64,000 bases of DNA from a virus. Below are positions 44,454 through 52,398 of the stretch, one piece after another. A program made the position numbers and the translations under genes. The notes beneath the pieces were generated by a model. That model was not told where the DNA came from. It worked only from the letters and a program-made list of their open reading frames with translations, and did not search any database. Where the stretch lies: positions 107,560 through 171,559 of the IMG/VR virus record IMGVR_UViG_3300037485_001979; one strand, written 5' to 3'. The stretch's first letter is position 1, and each line of letters starts with the position of its first letter.

Positions 44454-44811
44454 TCGTGATCTCCTTTTTAGGAAGCGGTTTGTCGAACTGATCCAGACCT
44501 TTGGCGTCCTGGCAGCGCGGGCAATACCGGCGACGGCAATCCCCAAACATGTCGACCACGCTACCACAGGGAAACGTGCCTCCGTTGGTACCCGCGAGAT
44601 GTGTGGGGGCTCCACAGCCCCCGTTGTCTGGGGGTGGGAGTGCCTTGAACCTGAAACCCATGCAGACACCCCCGGCTTCCGACGCCGCAGCGGAGTGGGG
44701 GTCCCCTGGGATCCCCACTGGGGTCTGCTTAGCGGAAGCCGCGCGTCGACGCCTCACCGCGGCATCACGGAGTTTGCGTTCTTCTGGAGAATCCATCATG
44801 AAAGGTCTCAT
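44395..44811 (-). CDS. Hypothetical zinc-binding protein (138 aa)
   Basis: The start MRPFMMDSPE at 44811 makes ATGA with the upstream gene and has AGGAG at good spacing. N-terminus is strongly basic (VRRRRAASAKQ). Cys at CGAP, CGSV, CRRRYCPRCQD form a likely zinc site. No family is recognised. Confidence 0.6.
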   Translation of the reverse strand: MRPFMMDSPEERKLRDAAVRRRRAASAKQTPVGIPGDPHSAAASEAGGVCMGFRFKALPPPDNGGCGAPTHLAGTNGGTFPCGSVVDMFGDCRRRYCPRCQDAKGLDQFDKPLPKKEITNGVLQVQAPQGDPSVPKEM

Positions 44812-45245
44812 CCCTGTTCTCCTGGTGCCGGGGTGTCGACGGGATACACATGGTTGTCCCATTGGGTAACCGTAGCCATGGTTTCACCTGTAAACTCGGC
44901 ATCCCCCATTGCATTTGGGGCCACGTTATTGAGGCGTTGCTTGATCTCAGCGACGACCCCGTCTAGCCCTTTGGGAGGAACCAAAGTGAGATCGTATTCA
45001 ACCTCGATTACGAGCTTGAAACGTGGTCGCAGTTTATTCTCGATGTCGTCGCGCCAGTCCACTGGAACCCCGGTGAGTTCCCGAGGCGGCACCACGGCGA
45101 CAATGGTACCGCTGGGATCCCCGAGTTCAGTCAGCGCCACGAACTCGTCACCGACAGCAGCGACGCGGATGTACCGCGATGACGTGCCGCCATCGGGGTC
45201 CTCCCAGAACACTGGAGCTCCTACTTTGACGTCTTTCTTTCGCAT
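44808..45245 (-). CDS. Hypothetical protein (145 aa)
   Basis: AAGGAG precedes the ATG. Residues 1-50 resemble a small SH3-like beta-barrel (VKVGAPVFWEDPDGG, YIRVAAVGDEFVAL), the rest is alpha/beta. No recognised family. Confidence 0.62.
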   Translation of the reverse strand: MRKKDVKVGAPVFWEDPDGGTSSRYIRVAAVGDEFVALTELGDPSGTIVAVVPPRELTGVPVDWRDDIENKLRPRFKLVIEVEYDLTLVPPKGLDGVVAEIKQRLNNVAPNAMGDAEFTGETMATVTQWDNHVYPVDTPAPGEQG

Positions 45246-45439
45246 GTCACGTCTCCTTGAGATGGTTTGATTTCAAGCACTGGAAGAATTTGATCTACAA
45301 AACCTGGACCGCGAAGCCTGGCGTTGAACCGACTAAAGTATTTCCGGAAGTGCGCCCACTCCCTGATCTTGTGCTCCCTGACCTCAGCGAGGGCCCTGGC
45401 CATATTGTAGCCAGGGCCCCGCATGCCGCGATGTTTCAT
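45221..45439 (-). CDS. Small basic protein (72 aa)
   Basis: Short helical, Arg/Lys-rich product (ALAEVREHKIREWAHFRKYF). The first ATG was used; one at codon 6 is possible. A 10-bp perfect hairpin lies within the coding sequence at 45391-45419. Function unknown. Confidence 0.52.
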   Translation of the reverse strand: MKHRGMRGPGYNMARALAEVREHKIREWAHFRKYFSRFNARLRGPGFVDQILPVLEIKPSQGDVTCERKTSK

Positions 45440-45442
45440 GGG

Positions 45443-45847
45443 CTACCCATCCTTGAGTTTACGAAGCAGGTCTACCCACTTCTTGGTGGGTCTCCGTCTG
45501 AGCTTCTTCGCATCCTTGAGGCCAAGAAAACTGACGGCATCACATGAACCACACGCGAGGCCTCCGCGCTTATTAACCCACACTGAAACCATGAACCCGA
45601 GTTGCTCGGCCTGGGCCTCAGCCCAGTTTTGATTCCCGGTATCCTTGGAATCAATATCGTCGATATACCACTTGACAGCATCAGAAACAATTACTGCCAT
45701 GGCCCTGGATGACAGCAAGGTGTAGGGCCAATTTGTTTCCTGTTCGGGCCTACATTGGATCACTGTCTTCGCGACAATGCGAGGAGATCCCCCGGTTTGC
45801 CGGAGACGTGGGATTATGAAACGATACCGCTTTTCAGACTTCTTCAT
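45443..45847 (-). CDS. Hypothetical protein (134 aa)
   Basis: ATGA-coupled to the gene upstream. Very basic at both ends (MKKSEKRYRF, KKLRRRPTKKWVDLLRKLKD). Middle contains LLSSRAMAVIVSDAVKWYID and a CGSC pair. Possibly a nucleic-acid-binding or RNase H-fold-like protein, but too divergent to assign. Confidence 0.6.
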   Translation of the reverse strand: MKKSEKRYRFIIPRLRQTGGSPRIVAKTVIQCRPEQETNWPYTLLSSRAMAVIVSDAVKWYIDDIDSKDTGNQNWAEAQAEQLGFMVSVWVNKRGGLACGSCDAVSFLGLKDAKKLRRRPTKKWVDLLRKLKDG

Positions 45848-46266
45848 GATACCACCTCCCCATTGAGGAGCACTGCGGCAACAATGAGTTCGTTGCCATC
45901 CTCAGCTGCTTTCGCCTTCGCGGCGGCTTCGGCGGCCTGTGGTGACGCCGCCCAGAACTCATCCCAGTAGCGCTGATTATTATCCGCGTAAATCGCGACG
46001 ACCTGATACAGCCTGGTGGGGACCTTACTGGGTTCCAGGAGACCCAGCTCATCGAAGGCTTGCGAGAGAGTATCGCAGACATCGGATCCGGGTGCGAAAT
46101 CAGCGGTGGTCTCAATGGACCCATTGACGGGGTCATAAGGTGCCCAGAGCTCCCTGCAACCACTGCTGTACAGGAAGATGATGAGATGCAAGGCAAAATC
46201 CTGCAATATACGTGGTTCGAGTTGCTGGATGCGCTCGGTGAGATCGGAAATCATAACTGTGCTCAT
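45844..46266 (-). CDS. Hypothetical protein (140 aa)
   Basis: The start MSTVMISDLT at 46266 makes ATGA with the upstream gene. Residues 1-40 are helical and hydrophobic; the C-terminus has an Ala/Lys helix (AAEAAAKAKAAEDG). No recognised family. Confidence 0.6.
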   Translation of the reverse strand: MSTVMISDLTERIQQLEPRILQDFALHLIIFLYSSGCRELWAPYDPVNGSIETTADFAPGSDVCDTLSQAFDELGLLEPSKVPTRLYQVVAIYADNNQRYWDEFWAASPQAAEAAAKAKAAEDGNELIVAAVLLNGEVVS

Positions 46267-46775
46267 GACTCCACCTCGTCCCATGCCGCATCCACGGCGT
46301 CTTCAATACTGGTGTGCACACACTTGATGGTGCGGTCGCCGTCTTCGCAATCATCGGGTCCCGTGACATACCAGCGGGGGGCGCTCTGATCGGCTTGCAT
46401 GGGGCAGGGGTGCACTGAGTACCCCTGGGGTAACGCGTAGCCATGCTCGGGGGCCTCGACGTACCAGGTCGCCGTACCATCGGCGTGATGTACCGCGCGG
46501 GTCTCAATCTTACCCGGCATCGAACAGTCCGTGACGACCCGCCAGCCGTTACACTCGGCGTAGATTTTCTCGATGACAGCTCGAAACGACATATCGTCGG
46601 TGCTGTTCTCGTAGTCGGGCTCCAGGGGGTGCCAATGCGTGATCCGCCACTTGGCGTGCTTGCGAAACGGGGTGTACGCCCACATCTCGCCGGTCTTGGG
46701 GTCCGTAACAATAATTGAGGTCCGGTGGGTATGCGTGGCATCCAGCACCGTGAACAAATCGGGTTCATTGCTCAT
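46263..46775 (-). CDS. Hypothetical protein (170 aa)
   Basis: ATGA-coupled on both sides. Two beta-rich segments with WYV motifs (TATWYVEAPEHG, PRWYVTGPDDCE) look like an internal duplication. Acidic C-terminus. No recognised family. Confidence 0.62.
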   Translation of the reverse strand: MSNEPDLFTVLDATHTHRTSIIVTDPKTGEMWAYTPFRKHAKWRITHWHPLEPDYENSTDDMSFRAVIEKIYAECNGWRVVTDCSMPGKIETRAVHHADGTATWYVEAPEHGYALPQGYSVHPCPMQADQSAPRWYVTGPDDCEDGDRTIKCVHTSIEDAVDAAWDEVES

Positions 46776-47107
46776 TTGGGGCTCCTCTTGTATTTGCTAA
46801 GAAGGAAACGGAGATTTGACTCCCACTGGGCTATACTGCGTTGGGGGAACTGCTGATCCAGAACTAACACCGCGGTGACATCTGGGACACCACATGCGGA
46901 ACCGCAGCGCTGCTGCACCCATCGCGAGATAATGTACGCAGTGAGCTGCGCGTGCGCAGCATATCTCTGTGCGGTATCGCCTCCCTTCAGACATCTGTAA
47001 TGACTGACTAAATCATAGACTATGCCTGCCATGTCCGGCACAGTGATAGATTTATAGTAGAGTCGCTCGGGGCGCTCAAGTGACTCAGGGTCGGGTTTGC
47101 GTGGCAT
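46772..47107 (-). CDS. Hypothetical protein (111 aa)
   Basis: The start MPRKPDPESL at 47107 overlaps the upstream gene by 23 bases. Helical, with a basic end (FLLSKYKRSPK). Function unknown. Confidence 0.58.
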   Translation of the reverse strand: MPRKPDPESLERPERLYYKSITVPDMAGIVYDLVSHYRCLKGGDTAQRYAAHAQLTAYIISRWVQQRCGSACGVPDVTAVLVLDQQFPQRSIAQWESNLRFLLSKYKRSPK

Positions 47108-47351
47108 CGTTGGACCCCTTCCCTGGCTCAAAGAACACACCTTCGGGGAAGTAGAACTTGCCGTCTGTGGCGCGCACCATCGTCTTGAGACGCTCAACCT
47201 CAGAAGGCGGCATCACAAATGAAAGCATGTCAATGAGTACATGATACGTGGACTCCCGAATACCCTCGTCGGAGCCCAACAAATCATTTGTCAGCACAAC
47301 AACAGCAGCTTTGGTGTGATTCGCTATCGTAGATAAATCTGGAGTAGTCAT
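47085..47351 (-). CDS. Small hypothetical protein (88 aa)
   Basis: AGGAAG precedes the ATG at 47351. Helical N-terminal two-thirds (NHTKAAVVVLTNDLLG), then a short beta segment. No recognised family. Confidence 0.58.
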   Translation of the reverse strand: MTTPDLSTIANHTKAAVVVLTNDLLGSDEGIRESTYHVLIDMLSFVMPPSEVERLKTMVRATDGKFYFPEGVFFEPGKGSNDATQTRP

Positions 47352-47381
47352 TAGATGACTTCACTTCCTGAGGCCAGGGCC

Positions 47382-47636
47382 TCACTTCAGGTTTTTAACA
47401 CAGGGGAGATTGGCGGCCTTGGCTTCTGCCAACAAGGTCTCAATCTTCACGATGACATCAGCGGTGGCCTCGGGGAGACAGCCGTTCTCGAGATTATCAT
47501 AATCGGAATCCGAGATGTCACGCCATTGCAGGATGGCGCCACCGGTTCCCGAGAACGCGGCGTCGTCTTCAAGGACCAACAGGGTCTGGGGGATGGGGAG
47601 TGGTTTCGACCTCTTCGACTTCTTTTTCTTGGGCAC
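47382..47636 (-). CDS. Hypothetical protein, GTG start (84 aa)
   Basis: A GTG at 47636 has AAGGAG seven bases upstream, whereas the in-frame ATG at 47690 has no ribosome site and lies deep in the overlapping gene, so I chose GTG. The product starts with a run of Lys/Arg (PKKKKSKRSK) and continues as an acidic, helical domain. It overlaps the upstream gene by 68 bases. Function unknown. Confidence 0.55.
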   Translation of the reverse strand: MPKKKKSKRSKPLPIPQTLLVLEDDAAFSGTGGAILQWRDISDSDYDNLENGCLPEATADVIVKIETLLAEAKAANLPCVKNLK

Positions 47637-47913
47637 TGGGGTTCTCCTTCGCGATTCTCGCGAGTATGAGGTTTCGTATGGGGTGGCCATGTTTGAGTTC
47701 AGTGCCGTCCAGGAAATCCTGGACGGCACTGAACCCGTCTTTGCCGGCGGCGACGGCTTCCACGAAGACTCCATGGCTGAGGGCCATGAAGCCTCGTGGA
47801 TTCGTGTAGCCATGCAGGATCCGGGAGTGTGAGTGATACTTGGGGGCCGGGATCTCACGTGGGATCTCGTGCCCCCGAATCACCCTGGTGTCGCCTACCC
47901 AGGTGTACGGCAT
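47569..47913 (-). CDS. Hypothetical protein (114 aa)
   Basis: Starts MPYTWVGDTR with a GAGG site, overlapping the upstream gene by 19 bases. Ends in an acidic/Pro-rich tail (EKEVEEVETTPHPPD). Its coding sequence holds a perfect 17-bp hairpin at 47697-47734. Function unknown. Confidence 0.6.
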   Translation of the reverse strand: MPYTWVGDTRVIRGHEIPREIPAPKYHSHSRILHGYTNPRGFMALSHGVFVEAVAAGKDGFSAVQDFLDGTELKHGHPIRNLILARIAKENPSAQEKEVEEVETTPHPPDPVGP

Positions 47914-48776
47914 GCCGCCTCGGCTTCCTGTGCTTTCACGGCAGCACGGTACCAGGCCGTCGCGGCCTCCTGGATCTCCCGCATCTTCGCGGTGACGTCA
48001 TCGTCGTGCTGGCGCCCATGGTGATCCGACTTCTCATTCATATAGATGCAGAGTCGGAGGGTGTCATCAGTGTTGAGAAAAAGACCCATGCGGGAATAGC
48101 CACCATCGTTGAGATAGATGAGGTTGTCTGGTGACAGCGCAGCATCCTCGAACCGGAAGGGGTACTCCTTGTACCCCTGGGGCATCTTTCCCGTGATGGC
48201 GACATCGAGCTCGGCGAACTTATTGGCCAAGAGGACATCACCGATGAAGTCCGGGGGTTCCACAGCCTTGAACTCGGGATCACTGCGAATCCGTTTGACC
48301 TCCTCCATGTATTCGTCAACTGGCATACGATGACTGTGGTACTCTTTCAAGTCATTCAGCCGCTTCTCCAGTTTGTGCTGGAGCTCCCACCACTTCAGGG
48401 CACCTGGGGTCGCGCACATCGCACAGAATTTGGTGACCACTGATTTCAGATTACTCGAGACGATATTCTTCCAGCCGAGGCCGTAGGTGTCGGGGACCGT
48501 GCACGGGGTGACCTCGATGCTCACGTACCCCTTTCGATTCCAGTTCTGATTGGGGTCAATGGTGACCGCACTGGCACCCTTGAGGGTGAGATGGTCGGGC
48601 AGTGTCTTATTGTCAGTCGGCAGCAACATACGCCTTAAAAGATCAATGACGACGTCGATGTCGATGTATCGATTGGACTTCCCGTCGTCGCCGTGATCAC
48701 ATGACCACTGAGGTCTCCCGAAGTCGAACCCTGCTGTCAGGGTCACCGCGGTTTCAGTCACAGTTACTGGACTCAT
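47895..48776 (-). CDS. Hypothetical protein (293 aa)
   Basis: The ATG at 48776 has GGAGG at ideal spacing. Beta-rich N-terminus (VTVTETAVTLTAGFDFG), a helical charged middle (LEKRLNDLKEYHSHRMP) and an Ala/Glu helix at the C-terminus. CAMC at ~120 is the only Cys pair. No recognised family. Confidence 0.62.
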   Translation of the reverse strand: MSPVTVTETAVTLTAGFDFGRPQWSCDHGDDGKSNRYIDIDVVIDLLRRMLLPTDNKTLPDHLTLKGASAVTIDPNQNWNRKGYVSIEVTPCTVPDTYGLGWKNIVSSNLKSVVTKFCAMCATPGALKWWELQHKLEKRLNDLKEYHSHRMPVDEYMEEVKRIRSDPEFKAVEPPDFIGDVLLANKFAELDVAITGKMPQGYKEYPFRFEDAALSPDNLIYLNDGGYSRMGLFLNTDDTLRLCIYMNEKSDHHGRQHDDDVTAKMREIQEAATAWYRAAVKAQEAEAACRTPG

Positions 48777-48777
48777 T

Positions 48778-49191
48778 TTACATACCTCCACGTTTTTGTT
48801 TACAGAGTTTAACGGCGGCTCTCACGGTGCGGTCACCGTGGTTCCAGGCCATGGTCGCGGCATCGAGAACCACGGTACTCCGTGAGTTCTCGGTCAGGCT
48901 CATGCGTTCATAGCACTGCTGGAGGAACCCTCCGAATGTGCGGACCAGGCGGCCACCACGTGCTCGCTGCCAGATCCCGGAGCCGACGAGACCGGTTTCC
49001 GTGAAGCCCTCCTTGAAGAGATCATCAACACTGGGACCCTTGGCGTCGAAGTCGATTCCGGAGCGCACACGGCTCCAGATCAACTCAGCTTCCGTCTTAC
49101 TCGGAAAGATCTTGGTGAATGCGGAATCCGGAATCTTGTATCGCTTTTTTGAAGACGGGTACATCTTTTCAATCTCAGATGTGGTCGACAT
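48778..49191 (-). CDS. Hypothetical protein (137 aa)
   Basis: AAAGGGA precedes the ATG. Basic helical protein ending KLCKQKRGGM. Its stop lies inside the ribosome-binding region of the next gene, implying coupling. Function unknown. Confidence 0.6.
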   Translation of the reverse strand: MSTTSEIEKMYPSSKKRYKIPDSAFTKIFPSKTEAELIWSRVRSGIDFDAKGPSVDDLFKEGFTETGLVGSGIWQRARGGRLVRTFGGFLQQCYERMSLTENSRSTVVLDAATMAWNHGDRTVRAAVKLCKQKRGGM

Positions 49192-49202
49192 AGATTTCCC
49201 TT

Positions 49203-49658
49203 TCAGTACGTGGGGCAGATGAACTCGAGTTCGTCAAAATCCAGGGTGCATAGGTCATGGATGTGGTCTGGGATCGTGAGTTGGGCCTTGATGACCCAAC
49301 CCAAGTAAGACACGTACCCGCGCCATAAACAGCGTTTCCTTCTTGGCTGGTGGATGTTCTGCCCATAGACAACTCTGTGATGGATGTACGCAATTATTTG
49401 AATGCGCGACGGCTTCTTGAAACCAGGCCAGAGTTCTCGTGGGGGCACCTCGAGGTCCCAGATGACATCTGGGAGCGTGGCCGTGATATGAGGGAGCCCG
49501 CCATCGCGGCGCTCGACATAGGCGGCACCGTTCTTCTTCATCCAATTCGCGAGATCGAGTTCCGCCTTGGCGAAGTCCCGACGACGGGGTCCCAGGATAG
49601 CAAAAGATGGTACCGTGCGACGCAACATGAAATTGGGGCGACTCGTGAGTAACTTCAT
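49203..49658 (-). CDS. Hypothetical protein (151 aa)
   Basis: ATGA-coupled to the 80-aa gene upstream. Basic N-terminal half (LRRTVPSFAILGPRRRDF), hydrophobic C-terminal half ending FDELEFICPTY. No recognised family. Confidence 0.6.
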   Translation of the reverse strand: MKLLTSRPNFMLRRTVPSFAILGPRRRDFAKAELDLANWMKKNGAAYVERRDGGLPHITATLPDVIWDLEVPPRELWPGFKKPSRIQIIAYIHHRVVYGQNIHQPRRKRCLWRGYVSYLGWVIKAQLTIPDHIHDLCTLDFDELEFICPTY

Positions 49659-49897
49659 GTCTCCGCCTTGAATGTTGTGTAAGGTCTCTTGACCTCACTA
49701 TGGATTTGTCGGCACTGGATACACCTGCCCTCGTAATACCCCATGCGGTGGCATGCCGGGCAGATGCCGTGTTCGCTGATGCGCGCCAGGGCCTCCTTGG
49801 GCTTCACACCCTTGCGGAGCCTGTAGATCCAGGGCTCCTCGTCGAAGACGAAGAGCTCGTCGACTACGGCGCGTCGTTTTCTCTCGGATGCACGCAT
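49655..49897 (-). CDS. Small zinc-ribbon protein (80 aa)
   Basis: Two CxxC pairs (CPACHRMGYYEGRCIQCRQ) form a classical zinc ribbon at residues ~46-63; the N-terminus is basic. Probably binds nucleic acid or RNA polymerase, but no specific family is recognised. Confidence 0.62.
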   Translation of the reverse strand: MRASERKRRAVVDELFVFDEEPWIYRLRKGVKPKEALARISEHGICPACHRMGYYEGRCIQCRQIHSEVKRPYTTFKAET

Positions 49898-49904
49898 GTG
49901 AACC

Positions 49905-50180
49905 TCACGATGTCATGGATTGGGGGCCACTGCGGACCCCAGCACGCCTACCCCGACTCCGGAGCTCCCGGACGGCTTCGGCGAACTCGGGGGTGTTCCG
50001 GGGATCCCGGCGGCCCCGGTAGAGAGCAGCGCGACCCCCAGGTGGGTAGAAACCCATATCGGGGTACTGACGTGTATCCGGGGTGGTCCTGTAGATCTTG
50101 CCGTTGCGGCGGGACACCACGGTGCCATCGGGTTCAACCCGAATCGTGACGGTATCAGAGTTGCGATGAAATGGTCTCAT
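49905..50180 (-). CDS. Small basic hypothetical protein (91 aa)
   Basis: Arg/Gly/Pro-rich with a short beta hairpin (VTIRVEPDGTVVSRRNGKI). ATGA-coupled upstream. Function unknown. Confidence 0.55.
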   Translation of the reverse strand: MRPFHRNSDTVTIRVEPDGTVVSRRNGKIYRTTPDTRQYPDMGFYPPGGRAALYRGRRDPRNTPEFAEAVRELRSRGRRAGVRSGPQSMTS

Positions 50181-50521
50181 GATTTCTCCTTTAACCGAAG
50201 GTAGAATTCTCGGGTGGCCTCTGAACCCATGGGGGCCAGACGACCACTACTCTCAATGCGCCACAGGGTACCCAGGTTGTGGTTAAATCCGACCTGGATC
50301 TTGGAGGGCCCAACATCCTGGAGGCGTGGGGTATTCACCGTGGCCTCAGGCTTCCGGTAGATGAAGAGTTCGCCTTGGGGATCCCGCCACAGCGCGAAGG
50401 ACTTCAGGGTGTCGCCGACATACGACATGTTCGGCCGGCTAAAGAAACAACCTCCAGCGGCGATGTTGGCGGCGCGGACTTCACTCACAGTCTTAAACTT
50501 GGCACCCGATTGTTGGGTCAT
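50177..50521 (-). CDS. Hypothetical protein with GAKFKTV N-motif (114 aa)
   Basis: Residues 6-23 (GAKFKTVSEVRAANIAAG) match the N-terminus of the 81-aa protein at 50852-51097, indicating a shared short module. The remainder is beta-rich with ELFIYRKPEAT. Function unknown. Confidence 0.6.
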   Translation of the reverse strand: MTQQSGAKFKTVSEVRAANIAAGGCFFSRPNMSYVGDTLKSFALWRDPQGELFIYRKPEATVNTPRLQDVGPSKIQVGFNHNLGTLWRIESSGRLAPMGSEATREFYLRLKEKS

Positions 50522-50855
50522 AGAATGTTCCTTCGTTCAATGGATCATTGGGATTTAATGGGATTATTTTAATCTTTTGCAAGGCGTCGAACACTCGGGC
50601 TTGCACAGAGCAAGGTGCTTCCTGGTACACTGATGAGCAAATACACCAGGTCACGTTGTTAGCTGCAACACGGAAAGCATCACTCACCATCTGTCCTTTC
50701 TTGACGATGCAGGACACAAAATGGTACCCACGGGTCCGCATCTCAGCGATGTGGTGGTTGTGGTTAGAAGGAGAGGGAGTTAGATAGCATGTTCCGATAG
50801 GCGTCCTTTGACGTAAGAACTCGTCATGGCCACCTACACCTGACTTTTTACTCAT
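50493..50855 (-). CDS. Hypothetical protein (120 aa)
   Basis: The start MSKKSGVGGH at 50855 forms ATGA with the upstream gene. Cys and His are prominent in the middle (CYLTPSPSNHNHHIAEM, CICSSVYQEAPC), so metal binding is plausible. No recognised family. Confidence 0.58.
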   Translation of the reverse strand: MSKKSGVGGHDEFLRQRTPIGTCYLTPSPSNHNHHIAEMRTRGYHFVSCIVKKGQMVSDAFRVAANNVTWCICSSVYQEAPCSVQARVFDALQKIKIIPLNPNDPLNEGTFYDPTIGCQV

Positions 50856-51097
50856 GTCGGACTCTCCGGAAGAGGTTTCTTTGTGGCTCCCTCGGGCATG
50901 TAGCCGTACCGGGCCACCTTGTCCTGCTCCCAGGGATCCAGGGAATCCCAGACCTTGAGGCGCTTCTTCAGCGGGGTCCGCAGAGCAGGCCACCGCTTGG
51001 GATCGGTATCCCCCAACACGGCGATCTTTTTCTGGAGGCGAGACTCGGCGATGGTGGCGGCACGTGCCGCACTCACTGTCTTAAACTTGGCACCCAT
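50852..51097 (-). CDS. Small chimeric-looking protein (81 aa)
   Basis: The N-terminal 18 residues match the 114-aa protein at 50177 (GAKFKTVSAARAATIA), and the C-terminal 45 residues match the C-terminus of the 156-aa protein at 51097 (LKKRLKVWDSLDPWEQDK, RYGYMPEGATKKPLPE). It overlaps that gene's TAA as TAATG. It looks like a product of recent duplication and recombination. Function unknown. Confidence 0.6.
   Translation of the reverse strand: MGAKFKTVSAARAATIAESRLQKKIAVLGDTDPKRWPALRTPLKKRLKVWDSLDPWEQDKVARYGYMPEGATKKPLPESPT
50866..50983. repeat. Direct repeat copy A (118 bp)
   Basis: Matches 51111-51228 with 13 mismatches in 118 bases and no gaps, giving a 245-base tandem spacing. Encodes the shared LKKRLK-WDSLDPW module. 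Confidence 0.9.
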
Positions 51098-51567
51098 TAT
51101 GCACCCCCTTCCGGAAGAGGCTTCTTGATGGCTCCCTCGGGCATGTAACCGTACCGGTCCGCCTTGTCCTGGCCCCAGGGGTCCAGGGAATCCCAGATCT
51201 TGAGGCGCTTCTTCAGGGAGGTCTGCAGAACGGGGTGGTCTGCCCAGCGCTTGGTATCCGCGAGCCAGGAGATCAGTTTCTGGCGGTGAGCATCCGCTTT
51301 GACGTATCGGGTGTGCCGCTCGATGTCCGCTGGGGTCACGAGATCCAGGGCACGCATGCACTCGAAGACTCCGGGGACCCAGTCCTCGCTGCCATCACAG
51401 TACACCCACGTCGACAAGGCGTGGACATTGGTGTACACACGGCCTGACTTCCCGACGGCGACCACGGTGTCCCCGGATCTCGCGATACGGGCTTGGATCG
51501 GAGTGCGCGGGAACCTGAAGAACTGAACTGATTTGACGGCTTCCACTGGTGAACTGATTTTACCCAT
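51097..51567 (-). CDS. Hypothetical protein (156 aa)
   Basis: The C-terminal ~50 residues are nearly identical to those of the following 81-aa protein; residues 1-100 are unique alpha/beta sequence. Probably the parent of the duplicated module. Function unknown. Confidence 0.62.
   Translation of the reverse strand: MGKISSPVEAVKSVQFFRFPRTPIQARIARSGDTVVAVGKSGRVYTNVHALSTWVYCDGSEDWVPGVFECMRALDLVTPADIERHTRYVKADAHRQKLISWLADTKRWADHPVLQTSLKKRLKIWDSLDPWGQDKADRYGYMPEGAIKKPLPEGGA
51111..51228. repeat. Direct repeat copy B (118 bp)
   Basis: Second copy of the repeat at 50866-50983, within the 3' end of the 156-aa gene. Confidence 0.9.
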
Positions 51568-51605
51568 GGTGTTAATCCTTCTGGGTTAAGTAGGTTTATG
51601 TGGAC

Positions 51606-51645
51606 ACCAAAAGAAGGCGCGGATACCACGGGGTATCCGCGCCTT
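51606..51645 (-). terminator. Rho-independent terminator
   Basis: A perfect 14-bp inverted repeat (AAGGCGCGGATACC / GGTATCCGCGCCTT, loop ACGG) at 51614-51645 follows the stop of the ankyrin-like gene. On the minus strand it is followed by CTTTTGG, a short T-run. Confidence 0.75.
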
Positions 51646-51668
51646 AAATGGTACTGAAATCTGAACAG

Positions 51669-52370
51669 TTACTTCTTCGTGCCAGGTTTCCCAGGTGTAC
51701 GTGGGGTGGCCTGAGGCGCTGATTCCGCCTTGAGTTCCTTACCCGTCTTGGCCCCCTTACTCCGCAGGAACTTGACAATGCCATTGGGATCCGTGTCGTC
51801 TTCCTCACAAGATTTCGTGAAATACTCGCTACCACGAATCGCGAAGTCGAGTGCAGTAGAGCCTTTGTTATTTGTCTGATCGACTCTCGCGCCTAACTCA
51901 ACCATGTATTTGACCATCTCGAGTTGGTAGGGTCTCCCAGCAGCCCGCATAAACGGAGTATTACCACGTGAATCCGGGGTCTTCCACCCAGTGGGATCAA
52001 TGATCACACACTTCTTGAACGTCTTGAGATCCCCAAACATGGCGAGATCATTCCACCCATTACATGCCCAGCGACCCAGGTACCTGGGATCCGGAGTCGG
52101 GGTATCCGCCTTGGTGTCGAGAAGAGGGGTCGTCGCTGATAACGCCTGGGGATCCGACTTCAGGAGATCCAGGAGAGCACGGGCATCCCGGTTGTAAATA
52201 CACAACATGGCCGGCGAAGGATAAATCCAGGTATGGGGATACTGCTTGAAATAATCCTCCAGGGTTTTCGTGGGGCGGTTGGTGTCGCGTTCCTTCCATT
52301 CGTAGGAATACGTCGCCGCGGTGACCTCGATTCCGAGGAGGGCGAGGAAAATGAGAATTGATTTCATCAT
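51669..52370 (-). CDS. Secreted ankyrin-repeat-like protein (233 aa)
   Basis: A Sec signal peptide is clear: MMKSILIFLALLGIEVTA, a basic n-region, a hydrophobic h-region and a likely cleavage after VTA. Residues ~125-190 hold ankyrin-type repeats (SRGNTPFMRAAGRPYQLEMV, then VELGARVDQTNNKGSTALDF). A Lys/Pro tail follows. Ankyrin repeats bind proteins; with a signal peptide it probably acts in the periplasm or outside the cell. AAAGGA precedes the ATG. A terminator follows directly. Confidence 0.72.
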   Translation of the reverse strand: MMKSILIFLALLGIEVTAATYSYEWKERDTNRPTKTLEDYFKQYPHTWIYPSPAMLCIYNRDARALLDLLKSDPQALSATTPLLDTKADTPTPDPRYLGRWACNGWNDLAMFGDLKTFKKCVIIDPTGWKTPDSRGNTPFMRAAGRPYQLEMVKYMVELGARVDQTNNKGSTALDFAIRGSEYFTKSCEEDDTDPNGIVKFLRSKGAKTGKELKAESAPQATPRTPGKPGTKK

Positions 52371-52398
52371 GGCTGATCCTTTCGGGATTCAGGGTTTA

